In this document: piece by piece, positions 13,092 through 16,722 of the stretch
Position numbering within the stretch: the stretch's first letter is position 1
How the letters are laid out: every line of letters begins with the position of its first letter
Source of the DNA: Alphaproteobacteria bacterium UBA6038
Lineage (GTDB): Bacteria; Pseudomonadota; Alphaproteobacteria; Micropepsales; Micropepsaceae
Length of the DNA: 16,722 bases
NCBI GenBank assembly: GCA_002429315.1
Contig: DIZC01000095.1
Location: 1 to 16,722 of the forward strand
Direction of reading: 5' to 3'
The notes under the pieces: generated by a model
Seen by the model: the letters and a program-made list of their open reading frames with translations, nothing else
The model's database searches: none
What the model was told of the DNA's origin: nothing
Translations under genes and position numbers: made by a program

Positions 13092-14614
13092 AGCGGAACC
13101 TGATAGGCGATGCGCCCCAGCGCGGGCCCGTGAAAGCCCGACAGAGAATACACATAGAAGCTGTCCAGCACGGTCTCGCCGCGCCGCCGCGGGATTTGCG
13201 CTTGCAAGGTCACACGCGAGAAGCGCGCGCGGACGGACGGCAGATCGCGCTGCGGCTCTTGCGTGACATAGAGGAGAGGGCGGTTCAGCAGCGCCGCATT
13301 TGCCTGCGGCACTTCGAGCCAGCGCTTCTCGTCGCCGATCTGCACGATGGTCATGGGCTTCGGCAGATAGAATGACAGCCAACCGGTCACCACGTATTTG
13401 CCGGTGAGGATTGCGGCCGCCTTGTCTTGGGACGCCAGTTTGCCGATCTGCTCGGCGGCCGCCTTGACGCCGATGCCGGTAATGCGGGCCACCGGATCCT
13501 GTTTGCCCAGCGGCACCATCCCGGTCCAGCATTGCAGGTAAATGACGGCGAGAATGATCGCGGCGCTCGGCAGCGCCAGCCGTTTTGAAACCCGGCTCAA
13601 TTGCGTGTCGCGGAGTCCGTCCGTCATCGCCCACGCAGCAAGTATCGCCAGCGCCGGGTAGAGGAACGACGGCCAGTTGCCCTGAACCCGGTCGTGCACC
13701 GCGTGCAGCGCGAAATAGATAAGTGCCGGCCAAACGAGCGCAGCGGCGGCAAAGATCGGGACCGGCTCCCGCCAGGCTTTCGTGACCCGCAGCAGGCCGG
13801 CCATCGCGGGCAGCAGAATGAAGGGCGACGCGAGCGCCGCCTGCGCGAGGATGAACTCGAGCAGGTAATGGTACGTCGGCCGCCCGGCGGCCACGCGGCC
13901 GAATTGGAACTTGAACGAGATCCAGCCATGCGCGGCGTTCCAGATCAGCGCCGGCGCAAAGCAGGCGAGCGCCAGAACGCCCGCCGCGTAGGGCCACGGC
14001 GTCCGCAGCCAGCGGCGGCCGCTAGGCGCGCCGAGGCACCACAGCCCGACGCCGCCGGCGAGAAAGAACGCGGTGTACTTCGAGAGAAACGCGACGCCGA
14101 GGCTTGCGGCAATGGCGAGCCACCACCGGCCGTCGCCGGTCTGCTGCAGCTTCGCCAGCGACAGCAGCAGGAGCGCCGCGGCCGTCATCACCAGCGCATC
14201 CGGCGTGGCGACGATGAATTGCGACGTCGCCATCAGCGTCGCGTTGAACAGCGCGCAGGCAAACGCGCCGGCTCCCGCTTCGTCGATCGAAAGCGCCGCG
14301 GCGCGCCACACGGCCCAGCTCGCGAGCACCGAAGCGAGCAGCGAACATGCGCGCACGCCCAATTCGGTGTCGCCGAAAACGAATGTCCCCGCCCGGATGG
14401 TCAGCGCGATCAGCGGCGGATGGTCGTAGTAGCTGAGCGAAAGGTGCTTGGACCACAGCCAGAAATAGGTCTCGTCGAACGAGAGCGGCAGATGCGCGGC
14501 CGTGATGAACCGAAGCGCGGTCAGCGCCCCGATCAGGCACACGGTCGCGGTGCTTTCGGCGCGGACCCATCGCGCAAGTGCCGGAGTCCGGACGCCGCTT
14601 GCCGAAACGATCAT
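13088..14614 (-). CDS. GT39/ArnT-like membrane glycosyltransferase
   Basis: 508 residues, with many hydrophobic segments in the first 370 residues and a soluble C-terminal domain. The N-terminal loop carries the catalytic-type motif LSFDETYFWLWSKHLSLSYY then D-H-P-P: the Asp47-Glu48 pair and the D-H-P-P loop (64-67) are hallmarks of GT39/GT83 enzymes such as protein O-mannosyltransferase and ArnT. These GT-C enzymes move a sugar from a polyprenyl-phosphate donor to lipid A, another lipid or a protein on the outer face of the inner membrane. The 4-base overlap with the GT2 gene makes a donor-maker/donor-user pair likely. ATG at 14614 has a poor ribosome site. Its start region is part of a 23-bp direct repeat also found at the window's right end. 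Confidence 0.9.
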   Translation of the reverse strand: MIVSASGVRTPALARWVRAESTATVCLIGALTALRFITAAHLPLSFDETYFWLWSKHLSLSYYDHPPLIALTIRAGTFVFGDTELGVRACSLLASVLASWAVWRAAALSIDEAGAGAFACALFNATLMATSQFIVATPDALVMTAAALLLLSLAKLQQTGDGRWWLAIAASLGVAFLSKYTAFFLAGGVGLWCLGAPSGRRWLRTPWPYAAGVLALACFAPALIWNAAHGWISFKFQFGRVAAGRPTYHYLLEFILAQAALASPFILLPAMAGLLRVTKAWREPVPIFAAAALVWPALIYFALHAVHDRVQGNWPSFLYPALAILAAWAMTDGLRDTQLSRVSKRLALPSAAIILAVIYLQCWTGMVPLGKQDPVARITGIGVKAAAEQIGKLASQDKAAAILTGKYVVTGWLSFYLPKPMTIVQIGDEKRWLEVPQANAALLNRPLLYVTQEPQRDLPSVRARFSRVTLQAQIPRRRGETVLDSFYVYSLSGFHGPALGRIAYQVPL

Positions 14615-14628
14615 GGAGCGAACTTTCG
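14606..14628. repeat. 23-bp direct repeat, left copy, over the GT39 start codon
   Basis: The segment beginning AACGATCATGGAGCGAACTT is identical to 16700-16722. It covers the first three codons of the minus-strand GT39 gene and the bases before them. To the left of both copies the sequence differs; to the right the second copy runs off the window. Confidence 0.85.
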
Positions 14629-14662
14629 CAATCGCTCCCCCCTGCCGGGGCCGAACCTATGG

Positions 14663-14698
14663 GGCGGCGCCTCGCCCGCCTATACCCCCGGCGCCGCC
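14663..14698 (-). promoter_or_regulatory. Inverted repeat in the GT39 gene leader
   Basis: GGCGGCGCC (14663-14671) pairs perfectly with GGCGCCGCC (14690-14698) over an 18-base loop that contains TATAGG on the minus strand. It lies about 50-85 bases before the GT39 start codon. It could be an RNA hairpin in the leader or an operator around the promoter; nothing seen decides between these. Confidence 0.35.
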
Positions 14699-15157
14699 GC
14701 CACGTGAAAATTTTGTTAGATTCGACAGCCGCTCCGGCCGCTCCCGCACATCGCCTGAATCGCTGCTCACCGGAAAACGGCCACGGCCAGCGTCCCTACC
14801 GGAGCCTATTTCCACGATGACGAAGCCGCCTTTGCGGCTCTAGAGGGGGGATCATATAGCCGCGCGGCAAGCCCCGTCTTGGCCCATTGTGGGTCGTGAA
14901 CCGGATGGACCGGCCTGGTGTCCAGCGCAGCAAAGCAAGCAAGAAGCACCCAAAAGGCAAGCCGATTTACGGCCTCTAAAATGCTACTCGTGCCGGAAGC
15001 AATTCACCGTTCGCAAGCGTACGTACTTGAGGAAAGCCTTCGCCAAGCGGCGAGCAATCCGATGATGTTGTCTCCGTTGCCCGTCGCCTCGGCTGCGATT
15101 AAGACAAGGCGCGGTTTTGAATCGCAAAAGCGAAACTAACCCAGCGACCAAAGAAAA
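14699..15157. other. Gene-poor interval before the COG4705-like gene
   Basis: No convincing gene on either strand. A plus-strand open frame at 14918-15139 (73 residues, MSSAAKQARSTQKASRF onward) has no ribosome site and no recognised motif. A small hairpin AGCCGC-cttt-GCGGCT occurs around 14824-14839 without a T-tract. The stretch 14940-15120 is poorer in GC than the genes around it, which may point to foreign or decayed DNA. Confidence 0.4.
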
Positions 15158-15976
15158 ATGACAGCGCAGCGCGCCTCGGATTTGAGTAAGGTCCCCGCCG
15201 TTACGCTTGCGTTTTGGATCGTGAAGATATTGGCGACGACGCTTGGTGAGACCGGCGGCGATAGCGTGACCATGACTTGGCTTGGAGAGACGACGGCCAA
15301 AGCGAACCCGAACGGTTATCTCATTGGCACCGCGATATTCGCTGCGGCGTTGATTCTGTTTGTCATACTCCAGATCGCCGCGAAAAAATTCCACCCGCTC
15401 CTGTATTGGGCAACGATTGTCGCTTCGACAACAGCGGGCACGACGCTCGCCGACTTTGCCACGCGGTCGATCGGCATCGGGTATATCGGCGGTTCGCTGC
15501 TTCTGTTCGCGCTGGTGCTTGCATCGTTGGCAATTTGGTATCGATCCGAAGGCACCGTCTCAGTGCAAACCGTCAACACGCCGCGAATCGAATGGTTTTA
15601 CTGGATCACGATCACCTTTTCGCAGACGCTGGGTACGGCGCTTGGCGACTGGGTTGCAGCACCGCCGGGCGATGTTCCGCCGGGTATGGATTTTGGTTAC
15701 GAGGTTGGAGCTTTGATCTTCGGCGGCGGCCTGGCCGTGATCGCAATCCTCTATTTTCGGACGCGCATTTCACACGTGCTGTTGTTCTGGGCGGCGTTCA
15801 TCCTTACGCGTCCGCTCGGCGCAACTCTGGGCGACCTTCTTGACAAGCCCGTCGCGAAAGGCGGCCTCAACATCAGTCGGCCAGCGGCCTCTGCAATCCT
15901 CGCCGTGATCATCGTGGCCTTAATCTGGATGGTCCCTCAGAGGGCGAGTCGCCATCCCGATGGTGCAACCGCCTAA
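15158..15976 (+). CDS. COG4705-like polytopic membrane protein with fourfold internal motif
   Basis: 272 residues and about eight hydrophobic helices. It resembles the uncharacterised COG4705 membrane proteins (opening K-V-P-A-V-T-L-A-F-W-I-V-K-I-L-A-T-T-L-G-E-T). Four times it shows an aromatic-Trp pair followed at a fixed distance by Gly and Asp: W20/G30/D35, W84/G94/D99, W149/G159/D164 and W211/G221/D226, each within a helix, with T-L-G-x-T/A-x-x-D-like ends. That points to an ancestral two-helix unit used four times. The buried acidic residues suggest ion or proton movement, but this is inference. The ribosome site is weak (AAAGAAA before ATG). It stands alone, with fragments on both sides. 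Confidence 0.8.
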   Translation: MTAQRASDLSKVPAVTLAFWIVKILATTLGETGGDSVTMTWLGETTAKANPNGYLIGTAIFAAALILFVILQIAAKKFHPLLYWATIVASTTAGTTLADFATRSIGIGYIGGSLLLFALVLASLAIWYRSEGTVSVQTVNTPRIEWFYWITITFSQTLGTALGDWVAAPPGDVPPGMDFGYEVGALIFGGGLAVIAILYFRTRISHVLLFWAAFILTRPLGATLGDLLDKPVAKGGLNISRPAASAILAVIIVALIWMVPQRASRHPDGATA

Positions 15977-16019
15977 CCACCAATTCTTGCGATGGTATAA
16001 TATCTCAGAATCGGTACTT

Positions 16020-16180
16020 TGCCATCGCGCGCCGGCCCCTCCGACGGTGACCATCAGCGTCGCCGGTTCTATCGCCGAGGCGTGAAACCCAAATCTCTCG
16101 TAAAACCGGTTCGCCGCTTCCGAAATGGCGTGCACCAATATTGCCCGGATTCCGATGCCGGGCGTCAACAGCGGAGCCGA
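16020..16180 (-). pseudogene. GNAT acetyltransferase C-terminal fragment (TacT-like)
   Basis: On the minus strand: TPGIGIRAILVHAISEAANR, FYERFGFHASAIEPATLMVT. The pattern G-I-R-A-I-L-V-H-A ... A-x-x-F-Y-x-R-F-G-F-x-x-S ... P-x-T-L-M is the C-terminal half of GNAT proteins of the type found as toxins with ribbon-helix-helix antitoxins. Upstream (16165-16195) the sense is lost and a TGA occurs at 16193-16195, so the acetyl-CoA-binding half is missing. The frame also runs on into the COG4705-like gene without a natural stop. No antitoxin gene is nearby. The rest of 15977-16284 shows nothing I can name. Confidence 0.7.
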
Positions 16181-16284
16181 AGGGGTAGTGTCTCAGGTCT
16201 GTCGGCACGCGGCTCAATCATGTCGAGCGCTGCCAACCTTTCGGCATGACCAGAGACTCGGGTTAGCCCCGCATCGACCAACAG

Positions 16285-16596
16285 CTAGTCCGGATGCGAA
16301 CCTTCCTTCGAGTCTTCCAGTGGCTTGCCGGTTTTTGCGTCGACGCCTACTTCGTAGACAACGCCGTCGGTGCCCTTGATGTCGAACGAATAGCGAAGGC
16401 CACTGCCGCCGTGTTCGCGCTCAAGTTCCCGATCGGTAACGGTTCCCGGCCGCTCCTTGAGTGCAATTGCGGTGGCCTGCTCCATCGTGAAATTTGCCTG
16501 GGGAGCGTACTTCTCTCCCGTCCAGGCGAAAGCCGTGCTCGGCAGTGCGACGGCCAGAAAGGCCAAGGCGCATGTTGGTCGTTTCGTCATTTTCAT
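16285..16596 (-). CDS. Small exported PepSY-domain protein
   Basis: 103 residues from ATG 16596, chosen because GGAG lies 7 bases upstream and a clean signal peptide follows (TKRPTCALAFLAVALPSTAF-A, cleavage near residue 24). A longer frame to 16644 would put 16 polar residues before the signal. The mature part is one PepSY domain: FTMEQATAIALKERPGTVTD, then E-L-E-R-E, LRYSFDIKGTDGVVYEVGVD and A-K-T-G-K-P-L. PepSY domains are found in peptidase inhibitors and in periplasmic proteins next to signalling or redox systems; the partner is not apparent. No terminator was seen after the stop. Confidence 0.88.
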   Translation of the reverse strand: MKMTKRPTCALAFLAVALPSTAFAWTGEKYAPQANFTMEQATAIALKERPGTVTDRELEREHGGSGLRYSFDIKGTDGVVYEVGVDAKTGKPLEDSKEGSHPD

Positions 16597-16637
16597 AGGA
16601 AACTCCGTTTGGATGCTTCCCCTCTGAAGGCACTTGT

Positions 16638-16666
16638 AATGCATCGCGTGGCTTGAGTGAGGTCAA
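16638..16666 (-). promoter_or_regulatory. Possible promoter of the PepSY gene
   Basis: On the minus strand TTGACC (16666-16661), a 17-base spacer and TGCATT (16643-16638). The -35 is good and the -10 poor. It lies about 40 bases before the ATG at 16596. Confidence 0.25.
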
Positions 16667-16699
16667 AGCGTGTCACATTGTGGCGGAAGGGAAAGCAGT

Positions 16700-16722
16700 A
16701 ACGATCATGGAGCGAACTTTCG
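16700..16722. repeat. 23-bp direct repeat, right copy, reaching the window edge
   Basis: Identical to 14606-14628. On the minus strand it again contains ATG ATC GTT, here followed by a short frame MIVTAFPSATM that stops, so it looks like the detached start of a GT39-like gene. The true length of the repeat is unknown because the window ends within it. Confidence 0.85.

Noticed and set aside
13092..13997. N-terminal extension of the GT2 open frame
   Set aside because: It covers the GT39 gene in another frame and is Arg/Ala-rich; the ATG at 13091 overlapping the GT39 stop is the natural start.
15996..16001. TATAAT after the COG4705-like gene
   Set aside because: No partner -35 and it would drive transcription against the GNAT fragment and PepSY gene, with no gene on that strand.
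16175..16215. Possible insertion-sequence end near TGAGACACTACCCC (minus strand)
   Set aside because: No matching inverted end or transposase sequence nearby, so an insertion scar cannot be supported.

Overview
This is GC-rich DNA that looks like an alphaproteobacterial chromosome. The main reasons are two DUF1491 genes (a family I associate mainly with Alphaproteobacteria), the GC-rich palindromic intergenic repeats next to DUF559 nuclease genes, and the codon use. I cannot name a genus from the sequence alone. I see no tRNA, rRNA, CRISPR array, intact insertion sequence or phage gene.

Layout. Positions 1-1250 are a graveyard: a decayed DUF559 endonuclease, a short coding-like tail, a choice-of-anchor C secreted protein broken by an internal deletion, the last codons of what may be a UPF0104/YbhN-like membrane protein, and two copies of one palindromic repeat family. 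Then come a secreted TIGR03118 protein (1342-2367, minus) with a clear terminator, a cupredoxin tail fragment, and a Fic AMP-transferase-type gene (2657-3769) behind a perfect 13-bp inverted-repeat operator. Fic overlaps a DUF1491 gene by 4 bases. Two tandem paralogous exported GloVer-repeat proteins follow (4357-5694 and 5733-7088), then a second, about 95.5% identical DUF1491 gene (7229-7573) and a Tat/lipoprotein-type hemerythrin (7617-8306).

A second repeat array at 8317-8945 brackets another frameshifted DUF559 gene. Beyond it lie an orphan NMT1/THI5-like periplasmic binding protein (8980-9972, minus), a third GloVer protein (10115-11476), a lone receiver domain (11542-11997), and a minus-strand pair of overlapping genes for a polyprenyl-phosphate-type GT2 glycosyltransferase and a GT39-type membrane glycosyltransferase. 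The right end holds a COG4705-like membrane protein with a fourfold internal motif, a GNAT acetyltransferase fragment and a small exported PepSY protein. A 23-bp direct repeat bounds this right-hand segment of about 2.1 kb.

How it fits together. Much of the window concerns exported proteins: three GloVer proteins, TIGR03118, hemerythrin, a binding protein and PepSY. The GT2/GT39 pair probably glycosylates an envelope lipid or polymer. The most unusual signals are the strict pairing of every mature cysteine in the GloVer proteins, the conserved-structure/changing-sequence palindromes that accompany both DUF559 relics, the two nearly identical DUF1491 genes with unrelated flanks, and the fourfold W-x9-G-x4-D pattern in the COG4705-like protein.
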